From the NCBI RefSeq assembly GCF_900142775.1, contig NZ_FRCC01000010.1, positions 56,942 to 120,941 of the forward strand: DNA of 64,000 bases, given 5' to 3'. This document shows positions 1 to 8,805 of this stretch, one piece after another. Source of the stretch: Flavobacterium flevense (GTDB lineage: Bacteria; Bacteroidota; Bacteroidia; Flavobacteriales; Flavobacteriaceae). Each line of letters begins with the position of its first letter. Position 1 is the first letter of the stretch. A program made the position numbers and the translations under genes. Below the pieces are notes generated by a model. It worked only from the letters and a program-made list of their open reading frames with translations. It was not told where the DNA came from and searched no databases.

Positions 1-104
1 AGCAACGATTTAAATTTCTGTTTTTTTATCAAAAGAGATTTAAATCAATAAGTAAGAATTAAAAAAGATATTCTTTTAGTTTTTACAACTTTTTAATTTT
101 TTTT

Positions 105-129
105 TGAATAGTTAAAATGTAACTATTCA
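105..129. repeat. 10-bp inverted repeat upstream of the EPS locus
   Basis: A perfect inverted repeat, TGAATAGTTA (105-114) and TAACTATTCA (120-129), has a 5-base loop and lies 112 bp before the first gene. An 8-bp palindrome GGGTACCC follows at 132-139. The hairpin has a T-run before it on the + strand but none after it, so it does not look like a terminator for + transcription. It could be an operator or an untranslated-leader structure for the polysaccharide operon. The function is a guess; the symmetry is directly visible. Confidence 0.35.
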
Positions 130-241
130 CGGGGTACCCTTATTCAATTTCCAAAAAAAACACCATCGAAAGCCTTAACAGGTTTTACTTTCTACACTCG
201 AAGTACCAAAAAAGATTTTTTAATTTTTAAAAAACGAAAAA

Positions 242-667
242 ATGAAAACTGGAATAACATTTAGTGCCTTTGATTTATTACATGCAGGTCATGTAAAAAT
301 GCTTGAAGAAGCAAAACAGCATTGTGATTATTTAATAGTAGGTTTACAAACAGATCCGACTATTGACCGCCCTACTAAAAATAAACCGACTCAATCAGTA
401 GTCGAGCGTTATATACAACTTAAAGCATGTAAGTTTGTTGATGAAATTGTACCTTATACAACGGAGCAGGATTTAGAAGATATTTTAAAATCTTTTAAAC
501 TTGATTTGCGCATTGTAGGGGATGAATATAAAGACAGAGATTTTACCGGAAGAAGTTATTGTGAGAAAAAAGGAATCGAGTTGTATTTTAATACACGGGA
601 TCACCGTTTTTCAAGTACTTCTTTACGTCAGGAAGTATATCAAAATGAACTCTTAAAAGTTATTTAA
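242..667 (+). CDS. TagD-like cytidylyltransferase family protein (copy 1)
   Basis: This 141-residue protein is a single-domain nucleotidyltransferase of the glycerol-3-phosphate cytidylyltransferase (TagD/GCT) superfamily, which moves CMP or AMP from a nucleotide onto a phosphorylated substrate. The nucleotide-binding HxGH signature is HAGH at residues 14-17. An Arg-Ser/Thr-rich motif, RFSSTSLR at 122-129, sits where TagD has RTxGISTT. The length is normal for the family. Its stop overlaps the start of manC, so it is the first gene of the polysaccharide operon and may activate an alditol or sugar phosphate for that polymer. The substrate cannot be read from the sequence. A close paralog lies at 50685-51128. 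Family assignment is firm; the exact reaction is inferred. Confidence 0.85.
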   Translation: MKTGITFSAFDLLHAGHVKMLEEAKQHCDYLIVGLQTDPTIDRPTKNKPTQSVVERYIQLKACKFVDEIVPYTTEQDLEDILKSFKLDLRIVGDEYKDRDFTGRSYCEKKGIELYFNTRDHRFSSTSLRQEVYQNELLKVI

Positions 668-1668
668 TGAAAACGAACACGATAACTAACGTAATTTTGA
701 CTGGAGGAATTGGCAGCCGCTTATGGCCTCTTTCCAGAAAAAGTCTGCCCAAACAGTATCTTGATCTTTTTGACGGAGAATCACTTTTTGAAAAAACAGT
801 CACCAGAAATCAAAGTTTTGCTACTAAGACTATAGTAGTTGGAAATATTGAAAATCATAAAATGACTGATACCATTATGGCAAAGTTCAATACCACTTTT
901 ACCCATATTGTTGAAGCTGTTCCCCGTAATACTGCTGCAGCAATTGCTTTTGCCGCTTTTGCCTCTAAACCGGAAGATATTTTGCTGATTTCACCTTCTG
1001 ACCATATTATAGAAGATGGTGTCTATTACAATACTGCTTTGGAAAAAGCAATTGAATTAGCTAATCAGGATTATCTGGTCACTTTTGGTATAAAACCCAC
1101 TAAACCCGAAACAGGCTATGGCTACATTGAATTTGAAAATGAAAATGTCATTGCTTTTCATGAAAAACCCAATTTTAAAACCGCCACAACCTATTTAAAA
1201 AAGGGAAATTACTTTTGGAACAGCGGACTTTTTTGTTTTAAATCAGGGAAATTTTTAGAAGAACTTGAAAAACAGGAACCGGAAGTTTACAAGGCTTCAA
1301 AAAAAGTGTGGGAATCTAATAAAAATGGATTTTTAGATTATGATTTGTCAATGGAAATTCCTTCGATAAGTATTGATTATGCTGTGATGGAAAGGAGCAA
1401 AGACATCAAAGTAGTTCCTGCTCATTTTGCCTGGTCTGACTTAGGTTCTTTCGAATCCGTATATGATTATTTAGTTCAGAGAAGTTATCCCATGGATGCC
1501 AATAAAAACATTGTAATAGGAACCTTAATGCATACCACATTTATTGGTGTTAAAAACTGTATTCTGGTTTATACTGCCGATGCTTTAATGGTTTTACAAA
1601 AAGAAAATTCTCAGGAAGTAAAACAAGTGTACCAACAATTAGAATCGATTGCGTCACCATTGCTGTAA
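667..1668 (+). CDS. manC: mannose-1-phosphate guanylyltransferase
   Basis: This cytoplasmic enzyme makes GDP-mannose from mannose-1-phosphate and GTP. The N-terminal pyrophosphorylase signature GGIGSRLWPLSRKSLPKQ is at about residues 13-30, followed by typical motifs such as PRNTAAAIA and the FxEKP loop (AFHEKP). At 333 residues it is the short form, with the nucleotidyltransferase domain and a brief C-terminal part but no fused phosphomannose isomerase domain. The start overlaps the preceding stop by one base, so translation is probably coupled. With fcl and gmd immediately downstream it supplies GDP-mannose for GDP-L-fucose, and perhaps mannose itself for the polymer. The family call is secure. 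Confidence 0.93.
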   Translation: MKTNTITNVILTGGIGSRLWPLSRKSLPKQYLDLFDGESLFEKTVTRNQSFATKTIVVGNIENHKMTDTIMAKFNTTFTHIVEAVPRNTAAAIAFAAFASKPEDILLISPSDHIIEDGVYYNTALEKAIELANQDYLVTFGIKPTKPETGYGYIEFENENVIAFHEKPNFKTATTYLKKGNYFWNSGLFCFKSGKFLEELEKQEPEVYKASKKVWESNKNGFLDYDLSMEIPSISIDYAVMERSKDIKVVPAHFAWSDLGSFESVYDYLVQRSYPMDANKNIVIGTLMHTTFIGVKNCILVYTADALMVLQKENSQEVKQVYQQLESIASPLL

Positions 1669-1775
1669 GGTTTTTGGAACAGATGAAAAATAAATTATAA
1701 TATTCCATTACCTTTATAATAAAGATGCTGCAATTGCATTTCTTACTTAATTTCTAAATACAAAATAGTCTCAAA

Positions 1776-2729
1776 ATGATTGATAAGAATTCCGTAATAT
1801 ATATCGCAGGCCATAAAGGAATGGTAGGAAGTGCAATTTGGAGAACATTGACTAAAGAAGGATATGTTAATCTTAATGGGATTTCAAGCAGAAAATTAGA
1901 TTTAAGAAATCAAAAAGCAGTTCGAAACTACCTTCAAAAAATACAACCAGATGTTATCATTGATGCTGCAGCAAAAGTAGGAGGGATTTTGGCCAATAAT
2001 AATTTTCCATATGAATTTCTAATGGAGAATATGCAAATTCAAAATAACCTTATTAGTGAAGCTCATTATCTGGGGGTAAAAAAATTCATTTTTTTAGGAA
2101 GTTCCTGTATTTATCCCAAATTAGCTTCGCAACCTTTAAAGGAAGAATATTTACTAACAGCTCCTTTAGAAGCTACTAATGAATGGTATGCTTTAGCAAA
2201 AATTACCGGTGTAAAATTGTGCGAAGCCATCCGTAAACAATACGAAAAAGATTTTGTGAGTTTGATGCCCACAAATTTATACGGTACTCATGATAATTTT
2301 GATTTCACAAGTTCACATGTTTTACCTGCTATGATTCGGAAATTTCATGAAGCAAAAGAAAATAATAATGCTGTAGTGGTTCTTTGGGGAACCGGCAAAC
2401 CCATGCGGGAATTTCTTTTTGTAGATGATATGGCAGCAGCAGTAGTTTTTGCTTTAGAAAATCAATTACCTGATTATCTGTACAATGTAGGGACTGGAGA
2501 AGATTTGACAATCAATGAATTAGCTGCTACTATCCAGAAAATTGTGGGGCATACAGGTGATATTATCTGGGATACTACGAAGCCGGATGGAACCCCGCGT
2601 AAATTAATGGATGTTTCTAAAATGCACAGCATCGGATGGAAGCATCAGGTAGATTTAGAAACCGGTATTCAAAAAACATATAACTGGTTTTTGGAAAACA
2701 TTGAAGATTTCAAAGTAAAGGAATTTTAA
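1776..2729 (+). CDS. fcl: GDP-L-fucose synthase
   Basis: A 317-residue extended SDR that epimerises and reduces GDP-4-keto-6-deoxy-mannose to GDP-L-fucose with NADPH. The Rossmann motif GHKGMVG is at residues 12-18, the GSSCIYP segment at about 108-114, and the catalytic Tyr138/Lys142 pair lies in WYALAK. The length matches Fcl/WcaG. It follows manC after a 107-bp gap that contains no obvious gene or terminator, and precedes gmd. The three genes together encode the whole route from mannose-1-phosphate to GDP-L-fucose, so L-fucose is very likely a component of the exopolysaccharide. Confidence 0.95.
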   Translation: MIDKNSVIYIAGHKGMVGSAIWRTLTKEGYVNLNGISSRKLDLRNQKAVRNYLQKIQPDVIIDAAAKVGGILANNNFPYEFLMENMQIQNNLISEAHYLGVKKFIFLGSSCIYPKLASQPLKEEYLLTAPLEATNEWYALAKITGVKLCEAIRKQYEKDFVSLMPTNLYGTHDNFDFTSSHVLPAMIRKFHEAKENNNAVVVLWGTGKPMREFLFVDDMAAAVVFALENQLPDYLYNVGTGEDLTINELAATIQKIVGHTGDIIWDTTKPDGTPRKLMDVSKMHSIGWKHQVDLETGIQKTYNWFLENIEDFKVKEF

Positions 2730-2828
2730 ACTTTAAGTTCCATATCCTAATTACCCTTTAAAAATTACAATACAATTTTAACTTTTTGCGACTTTTCGCC
2801 ACAATGCCTTGTGCCTTATATTAAAGAT

Positions 2829-3953
2829 ATGAATCAAATAAAAAAAACAGCTTTCATTACGGGAGTAACAGGTCAGGACGGAGCTTATTTAAGTGAATTT
2901 TTACTTAAAAAAGGCTATATCGTTCACGGATTAAAAAGACGTTCTTCATTATTTAATACCGACAGAATTGATCATTTGTATCAGGATCCGCATGTTGAAA
3001 ACAGAAATTTCATTTTGCATTATGGTGATATGACTGACAGTACAAATCTGACACGATTGATTCAGGAAATTCAGCCTGACGAAATTTATAATTTGGCCGC
3101 CATGAGTCACGTAGCCGTATCATTCGAAACTCCGGAATATACCGGAAATGCAGACGGATTAGGAACTTTAAGACTTTTAGATGCAGTTCGTTTGTTAGGA
3201 TTAGAAAAGAAAACGCGAATTTATCAGGCGTCAACTTCTGAATTGTACGGAAAAGTACAGGAAGTACCGCAATCTGAAACAACACCATTTTATCCACGCT
3301 CTCCTTATGCAGTAGCTAAAATGTATGCTTTCTGGATTACGGTAAATTACAGAGAAGCTTACGGAATGTATGCCTGCAACGGAATTTTATTTAATCATGA
3401 ATCACCCATTCGAGGAGAAACTTTTGTAACCCGTAAAATTACAAGAGCTACTTCAAGAATTGCTTTAGGATTACAGGACAAACTGTATTTAGGAAACCTG
3501 GATGCTAAAAGAGATTGGGGACATGCCAAAGATTATGTACGCATGATGTGGATGATTCTGCAAGCCGAAGAACCGGAAGACTGGGTAATTGCTACCGGAA
3601 CAACAACTCCTGTTCGTGAATTTGTACGCATGAGTTTTGCTCAGGTAGGGATTGAATTGGAATTTAAAGGAGAAGGTATTGATGAGAAAGGCTATGTAAA
3701 ATCCTGCAGTGATCCTGATTATCAGGTGGAAATAGGCAAAGAAGTTCTGGCGGTTGATCCGGAATATTTTAGACCTACCGAAGTAGATTTACTAATAGGT
3801 GATGCCACAAAAGCACAAACTAAACTGGGCTGGAAATGTAAATATGATTTAGCAGAACTGGTAAAAGACATGATGCAATCAGATTTAAAACTGATGAGAA
3901 AAGACCAATATCTGAAAGAAGGAGGTTATACAATCTTAAATTATTTTGAATAA
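2829..3953 (+). CDS. gmd: GDP-mannose 4,6-dehydratase
   Basis: This enzyme converts GDP-mannose to GDP-4-keto-6-deoxy-D-mannose, the step before Fcl. The NADP-binding motif GVTGQDG is at residues 12-18 counted from the ATG at 2829, and [15 protein letters not shown] carries the catalytic Tyr-x3-Lys. The [17 protein letters not shown] block is highly typical of Gmd. The frame opens 18 bp earlier with a GTG at 2811, but the ATG at 2829 gives the usual [12 protein letters not shown] start and 374 residues, so it is preferred. Only 3 bp separate its stop from the next gene, indicating one operon. Confidence 0.95.
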   Translation: MNQIKKTAFITGVTGQDGAYLSEFLLKKGYIVHGLKRRSSLFNTDRIDHLYQDPHVENRNFILHYGDMTDSTNLTRLIQEIQPDEIYNLAAMSHVAVSFETPEYTGNADGLGTLRLLDAVRLLGLEKKTRIYQASTSELYGKVQEVPQSETTPFYPRSPYAVAKMYAFWITVNYREAYGMYACNGILFNHESPIRGETFVTRKITRATSRIALGLQDKLYLGNLDAKRDWGHAKDYVRMMWMILQAEEPEDWVIATGTTTPVREFVRMSFAQVGIELEFKGEGIDEKGYVKSCSDPDYQVEIGKEVLAVDPEYFRPTEVDLLIGDATKAQTKLGWKCKYDLAELVKDMMQSDLKLMRKDQYLKEGGYTILNYFE

Positions 3954-3956
3954 GCA

Positions 3957-5039
3957 ATGCTTCAAAAAATTGTAAATATTTCTCCGGGAAGTTTCAGACT
4001 TATTTTAGCTTTGACAGTTGTGGTATTTCATGCTGTTTCCTTTATATCTTTTGGTCACGCGGTGGTATATATGTTCTTTGTACTAAGCGGTTATTGGATT
4101 TTTAAGATGTATTCAGAAAAATATTTAAAATTTGATGATTCTTATTGGGTTTACCTCAAAAGCCGATTTTTAAGATTGTATCCCATTTATTGGGTCATTT
4201 TATTCTTTACATTAAGCTGTTACATCATTCTGCCCGGAGTTTGGGATACCGTTTTAGAAAATTCTAAAGGCGGAGTAATTTCCAACTTTGTATCTAATTT
4301 TTTTGTAATTGGCAACGGAATAAAAAACACCTACTGGTTTATACTTCCGGCCTGGTCTCTGGCAGTTGAGTTGCAATTTTATATCATAGCGCCACTTTTA
4401 GTGCTTTTGCAAAAAAGTAAAAATACCGTTTTTACATTTTTTATAATAAGCAGTTTAGTCAGCATCATTTTAGTTTATTTCAATGTACAAATTGCTGCTT
4501 ATGATTCTATTTTGTTATATCTGCCTTATTTTTTGCTGGGTGGTATCGTCTATTTTTGGAATCTGAAAGTCAATTACAAAGTGGCTAAAACAGCGCTGTT
4601 ACTGGCGATAGGCTTAATTGTAGTAAGCCATGTTGTTACTGATTTCAGGATGATACTGTTAGATAAAGAGGAGCAATACCTGTTTTTAGGTTATGCTGTT
4701 TCGGAAGTTTTTAACTGCATATTGACTTTAGTTATTTCACCTTTTATTATTTATAATATCAGACAACCGGTTAAAAATTTTAAAACAGATTCTTTGCTTT
4801 CTTCTATGTCATTTGTCGTTTATTTATTGCACTGGCCGCTATTGCAGATCTATTCTTTTGCGGTAGAAAATAGCACTTCAGGGGTACTTAAAATGGCATA
4901 TGCATTGCTGTATTTAATAATTTGCATTGTTTTATCTTACATTATAAGCAGGTATATTGATATGGAATTAGAAGATAAAAGAAGGAGCTGGTTAAAAAAA
5001 AATGATATTAAAACCAGCAATAATTTAAAAAAGGTTTGA
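3957..5039 (+). CDS. acyltransferase family 3 (OafA/YrhL-like) membrane protein
   Basis: A 360-residue integral membrane protein with about ten hydrophobic segments. Its N-terminus, RLILALTVVVFHAV, carries the Arg and His positions typical of acyltransferase-3 proteins, which transfer acetyl or other acyl groups from the cytoplasm to sugars outside the membrane. The segment WSLAVELQFY is another hallmark of the family. It starts 3 bp after gmd. The context implies O-acylation of the exopolysaccharide repeat unit. A second member of the family is at 14633-15718. The acyl group and the target sugar cannot be determined. Confidence 0.85.
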   Translation: MLQKIVNISPGSFRLILALTVVVFHAVSFISFGHAVVYMFFVLSGYWIFKMYSEKYLKFDDSYWVYLKSRFLRLYPIYWVILFFTLSCYIILPGVWDTVLENSKGGVISNFVSNFFVIGNGIKNTYWFILPAWSLAVELQFYIIAPLLVLLQKSKNTVFTFFIISSLVSIILVYFNVQIAAYDSILLYLPYFLLGGIVYFWNLKVNYKVAKTALLLAIGLIVVSHVVTDFRMILLDKEEQYLFLGYAVSEVFNCILTLVISPFIIYNIRQPVKNFKTDSLLSSMSFVVYLLHWPLLQIYSFAVENSTSGVLKMAYALLYLIICIVLSYIISRYIDMELEDKRRSWLKKNDIKTSNNLKKV

Positions 5040-5109
5040 TAAGCTATTTAATAAATTCCAACAGGAGTTTGTTGTTTGTAGATTTTGTACCAATAATTAA
5101 AATACACAA

Positions 5110-6408
5110 ATGTTAAAAAAAATCAAGTCCTATGCATATTACGATAAAACCATTCAATGGGGAAAAAAATTAAGCATTACCGGATCAGCTCAGGTAATCA
5201 TTCAGGCAGTGGGTTTTGCAAGTGGAATATTAATCATCAGACTTTTATCTACGCAGGAATATGCGCTTTATACTTTAGCTAATACTATGCTGGGAACCAT
5301 GATTATGCTGGCAAACGGAGGAATCTCAACAGGAATTATGTCTATTGGTGCAAAAGTTTGGGAAGACAAAGAAAAATTAGGTGTCGTTCTGGAAACAGGA
5401 TTGGAATTAAGACGAAAATTTGCAATAGGGAGTTTATTAGTTGCCACCCCCATTTTAATTTATTTATTAGTACATAACGGAGCCTCGTGGTTAACTACTT
5501 TTCTAATTGTAGCTGCTCTTATTCCCGCATTTTTGGCTGCTTTGTCTGATTCACTTTTAGAAGTAGTTCCTAAATTACATCAGGATATTCATCCGCTGCA
5601 AAAGAATCAGATTATCGTGGCTATGGGAAGGCTGTTACTGAATGTTTTGCTAGTGTTTTTATTTCCGCTAACGTTTATAGCGCTATTAGCCAATGGAATT
5701 CCGCGTATTTATGGAAATATTCATTTAAAAAAAATTGCTTACAATAATGCCGATGCAAAGCAAAAAACAGATGAAAAGGTAAAAAAAGAGCTTTTGTTTT
5801 TTGTCAAAAGAATGCTTCCTGAAACCATTTTTTTTTGTGTTTCAGGTCAGATAACCATTTGGATTCTTTCCATCTTCGGATCTACAAGTTCTTTGGCAAG
5901 TATTGGAGCAATAGGCAAACTCAGTATGGTTTTTAATTTGTTTACAGTAATATTTGGCATGCTGATAGTTCCTAATTTTGCTAAGCTAAAAGAGGATAGT
6001 GGCTTACTCCTGAAAAAAATATTTTATGTTAGTATTGGATGTATCATTTTATCGATTTTCGCTATTTCTTTTACTGATTTTTTTTCTAAGGAACTCCTTT
6101 CTGTATTAGGTAACGATTATAAAGATTTAAATTTTGAATTAGTACTGAGTATAATAGGTGGTTGTATCACTTTTTTTCAGGGATGTATTTTTGGTTTAAA
6201 TAACAGCCGAGGCTGGATTATAAATCCGCTAATTTACATTTCAGTCATGATTGTAGTGCTGATAGTCGGGGTGCAGTTAATTGATGTTTCAACATTGTCA
6301 GGAGTTCTTTATCTCAATATAGTTGTAGCATCATCACAGGCTTTAATGCTACTTTATTATAATCTTTTCAGAATATTCAAGATTAAAAATAAATCACATT
6401 CTCTTTAA
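5110..6408 (+). CDS. wzx: polysaccharide flippase, Wzx-like
   Basis: A 432-residue multi-pass membrane protein of the MATE/PST (oligosaccharide flippase) type. The N-terminal part has a short amphipathic segment, then the sequence SAQVIIQAVGFASGILIIRLLS resolved as a first membrane helix. Roughly twelve hydrophobic stretches follow, with a soluble Lys-rich loop near residues 210-235. Wzx moves undecaprenyl-linked repeat units across the inner membrane. Its place among glycosyltransferase genes and a polymerase gene supports this role. No alternative ABC exporter is present in the locus. Sequence identity among flippases is low, so the call rests on topology and context. Confidence 0.8.
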   Translation: MLKKIKSYAYYDKTIQWGKKLSITGSAQVIIQAVGFASGILIIRLLSTQEYALYTLANTMLGTMIMLANGGISTGIMSIGAKVWEDKEKLGVVLETGLELRRKFAIGSLLVATPILIYLLVHNGASWLTTFLIVAALIPAFLAALSDSLLEVVPKLHQDIHPLQKNQIIVAMGRLLLNVLLVFLFPLTFIALLANGIPRIYGNIHLKKIAYNNADAKQKTDEKVKKELLFFVKRMLPETIFFCVSGQITIWILSIFGSTSSLASIGAIGKLSMVFNLFTVIFGMLIVPNFAKLKEDSGLLLKKIFYVSIGCIILSIFAISFTDFFSKELLSVLGNDYKDLNFELVLSIIGGCITFFQGCIFGLNNSRGWIINPLIYISVMIVVLIVGVQLIDVSTLSGVLYLNIVVASSQALMLLYYNLFRIFKIKNKSHSL

Positions 6409-6455
6409 TTCTTAACACCACTTTTTTGTGTTTTGTTTGCTGTAATTTTATTTAA

Positions 6456-7034
6456 ATGAAAAAAAGCTACTTTTTCCAGCAATCTCTTTTTGTAATCAGA
6501 TATCGGTATTTGATGAAAGTGAATAGTTTTTTTAGAAAAGGCTACTATCGTTTACAGGGAATGAAAATTGGGAAAGGAACAGTAATCCCTAAACTTTACA
6601 CTACCTGGCCTCATCAGGTTGCTATAGGGAATAATTGTATACTGGAACAAAATATCTATTTTAAATATGATGGTATCTGGAAAGAAGGTTTTTCAATTGA
6701 AATTGCTGATGATGTTTTTATAGGTTCGGGTTGTGAATTTAATTGTTCAGGCAAAATTGTGATAGGCAAAGATACATTGATTGCATCAGGTTCCAGATTT
6801 ATTGATCACAATCACGGTACTTCTGTTGAAAATTTAATGCGTAATCAGCCCTCTGCGTCCGGAGAAATAAAAATAGAAGAAGATGTCTGGATTGGCTGTA
6901 ATGTTGTTGTTCTTAAAGGGGTTTTAGTAGGGAAAGGTGCGGTGGTTGCTGCCGGATCTGTGGTTACAAAATCAGTGCCTTCTTATGAAATTTGGGCTGG
7001 AGTTCCCGCAAAAAAAATTGGTGACAGGAAATAG
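6456..7034 (+). CDS. hexapeptide-repeat (LbH) acyltransferase
   Basis: A 192-residue left-handed beta-helix acyltransferase of the NodL/WcaF/LacA type. Hexad repeats run from about residue 50 to the end, for example IGNNCILEQNIYFKY, VFIGSGCEFNC, VWIGCNVVVLKGVLVGKGA, and it ends with the classic GSVVTKSVP...AGVPAKKIG motif. The conserved catalytic-type His occurs in FIDHNHG. It probably acetylates a sugar in the cytoplasm or on the lipid carrier. It lies 48 bp after the flippase gene, in the same orientation. The substrate is unknown. Confidence 0.85.
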   Translation: MKKSYFFQQSLFVIRYRYLMKVNSFFRKGYYRLQGMKIGKGTVIPKLYTTWPHQVAIGNNCILEQNIYFKYDGIWKEGFSIEIADDVFIGSGCEFNCSGKIVIGKDTLIASGSRFIDHNHGTSVENLMRNQPSASGEIKIEEDVWIGCNVVVLKGVLVGKGAVVAAGSVVTKSVPSYEIWAGVPAKKIGDRK

Positions 7035-7085
7035 CTTTTTGCAAAATTAAAAAAGACTAACGAGTAGCAAATACCTTGTATAACA

Positions 7086-8204
7086 ATGATAAAAGTACTT
7101 TTTTTATGTGGTTCTGCGGCACCGGGCAAAGATGGAGTGGGTGATTATACACGCCGTTTTTGTGGAAAATTGATTCAATTAGGACATGAAGCTCAGCTTT
7201 TATCTTTGTGCGATTTGCAGGCAGAATCCTTTATCAGCGAAAATCAAATGGTGGAAAACACTACTGTATTGGTACACAGAATTCCCAGAGCTACAGAAAA
7301 TAACCAACGATTATCAGCACTGCAGCATATTATAAATGATTTCCAGCCTGATTATATTTCTTTACAATATGTACCCTATAGTTTTAATACAAAAGGACTG
7401 CCTTTCTGGCTTCCTTCTTTTTTAAAAAAGGTAAAAGGAAATCACCAATGGCATATTATGTTCCATGAATTATGGGTAGGCATGGATGTAAATGCCACGT
7501 TTAAAAACAGTATTATTGGTTTTTTACAAAAGTTTTTAATTGTAAAAATGTTAAAAACACAATCGAAAATAATCATTAATACGCAAACCAATTTATATCA
7601 GTCCAAACTCGGTTTTTTGGGATATAATGCAGAGATATTGCCGCTGTTCAGCAATATTATCAAAAAGCCGGCTACAGCTAAAGAATCAGCTGAAGAAGCT
7701 GAGGAGTTACGATTCTGCATTTTTGGAACTATTCATTACGGTGCACCGGCAGAAAAATTTATTGATGATTTAAAGCGGATTATATTGGCATCAAAAAATA
7801 AAAAATCATTGAATTTTATCTTTATAGGTCATTGTGGAAGCGCTATTGAAGAATGGAAAAAAGCGCTGCAAAAACATAGCATTAATTTTGAAATTACCGG
7901 CTTTGTTACTGATCAGGAAATCAGCTATTTTTTATCACATTGTCATTATGGTATTTCTACTACTCCTTATATTTTAAATCAGAAAAGCGGAAGTCTTACA
8001 GCCATGTTTGATCACCAGATACCGGCTATATGCGTGGCCAGAAACTGGGAAGTGGATGGCTTTAATCAGCAAAATTTTTTGAACTTAATTCAATATCAAA
8101 ATAAAGAATCGGTTAAAGAATTTCTCGATAAAAAGTTTATACTCTCTAGCGAGAACAATCCTGAGTCGGTTGTATTACAGTTTTTAAAAGGATTAAGAAA
8201 ATAA
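7086..8204 (+). CDS. glycosyltransferase, GT4-like
   Basis: A 372-residue GT-B fold protein. The N-terminal segment VLFLCGSAAPGKDGVGDYTRRF resembles the acceptor-binding start of family 4 transferases (it is split here only for description: Gly-rich loop at about 8-20, then a helix). The C-terminal half contains a second Rossmann-like region starting near LRFCIFGTIHYG and a segment near ISTTPYILNQKSGSL where the nucleotide-sugar-binding EX7E motif would be expected but is degenerate. It sits 11 bp before an acyltransferase gene. It most likely adds one sugar of the repeat unit; donor and linkage are unknown. Confidence 0.7.
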   Translation: MIKVLFLCGSAAPGKDGVGDYTRRFCGKLIQLGHEAQLLSLCDLQAESFISENQMVENTTVLVHRIPRATENNQRLSALQHIINDFQPDYISLQYVPYSFNTKGLPFWLPSFLKKVKGNHQWHIMFHELWVGMDVNATFKNSIIGFLQKFLIVKMLKTQSKIIINTQTNLYQSKLGFLGYNAEILPLFSNIIKKPATAKESAEEAEELRFCIFGTIHYGAPAEKFIDDLKRIILASKNKKSLNFIFIGHCGSAIEEWKKALQKHSINFEITGFVTDQEISYFLSHCHYGISTTPYILNQKSGSLTAMFDHQIPAICVARNWEVDGFNQQNFLNLIQYQNKESVKEFLDKKFILSSENNPESVVLQFLKGLRK

Positions 8205-8214
8205 GGTAGAATTT

Positions 8215-8805
8215 ATGGCTGGTTTAAAATATTTATGGAACAACAGAGTGCAGTTTAGCTTGTTTAGTAAAGCCTTTTTTATTTCCTGGGCTAAGCGAAT
8301 ACTTACTTTTCCCGAATTAGTTAAAAGTAACAGAAGAAGAAAAAAATTAATTAACAAAGGAGCCAGAATCGCTGAAACTTCCGAAATAGGAATTGCTAAA
8401 ATTGAAGGTAAAAAAGAACTTTTATCAATTGGCGCATTCACAACATTGGGCAGAGTAGAAATTGCACTGCACGATAAAGTAACTATTGGAAAAAACGTTT
8501 GTATCAACGACGGAACGGTTATTTTGAGTGGCTCCCATGATATTTCAGATCCTTTGTGGCGTCATAAAAAAGCGGCTATTGTTATTAATGATTATGCATG
8601 GATAGCAACCAATTCCATTATTTTACCCGGAGTAACTATTGGTAAAGGAGCAGTGGTAGGAGCAGGAGCAGTTGTTAGTAAAAATGTCAGAGATTATGCG
8701 ATAGTAACAGGAAATCCTGCTAAAGAAATTGAAAAAAAGAGAACTAATGTGCTGGAATACAATCCCTGTGATTTTCTTGCAGCAAATAACGCCTGGTTAA
8801 AATGA
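8215..8805 (+). CDS. hexapeptide-repeat (LbH) acyltransferase
   Basis: A 196-residue beta-helix acyltransferase, the second in the locus. Hexad repeats begin near IAETSEIGIAKI and include LSIGAFTTLGRVEIAL, VTIGKNVCINDGTV and IILPGVTIGKGAVVGAGAVV, closing with VTGNPAKEIEKK. SGSHDISD supplies the His expected near the active site. The stop overlaps the next start by 4 bp (ATGA), so it is translationally coupled to the following glycosyltransferase. This suggests that the two act on the same residue. The acyl donor and target are not readable. Confidence 0.85.
   Translation: MAGLKYLWNNRVQFSLFSKAFFISWAKRILTFPELVKSNRRRKKLINKGARIAETSEIGIAKIEGKKELLSIGAFTTLGRVEIALHDKVTIGKNVCINDGTVILSGSHDISDPLWRHKKAAIVINDYAWIATNSIILPGVTIGKGAVVGAGAVVSKNVRDYAIVTGNPAKEIEKKRTNVLEYNPCDFLAANNAWLK

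Noticed and set aside
105..129. Terminator of an upstream gene
   Set aside because: The hairpin has no T-run after it on the + strand and A's follow on the - strand, so it is listed only as an inverted repeat.
2811..2828. GTG start giving six extra residues on gmd
   Set aside because: The ATG at 2829 gives the standard Gmd N-terminus, and the extra residues have no counterpart in the family.
3010..3297. Antisense frame inside gmd, and similar long frames opposite the glycosidase and NRPS genes
   Set aside because: They mirror strongly conserved coding sequence on the other strand and show no recognisable domain.
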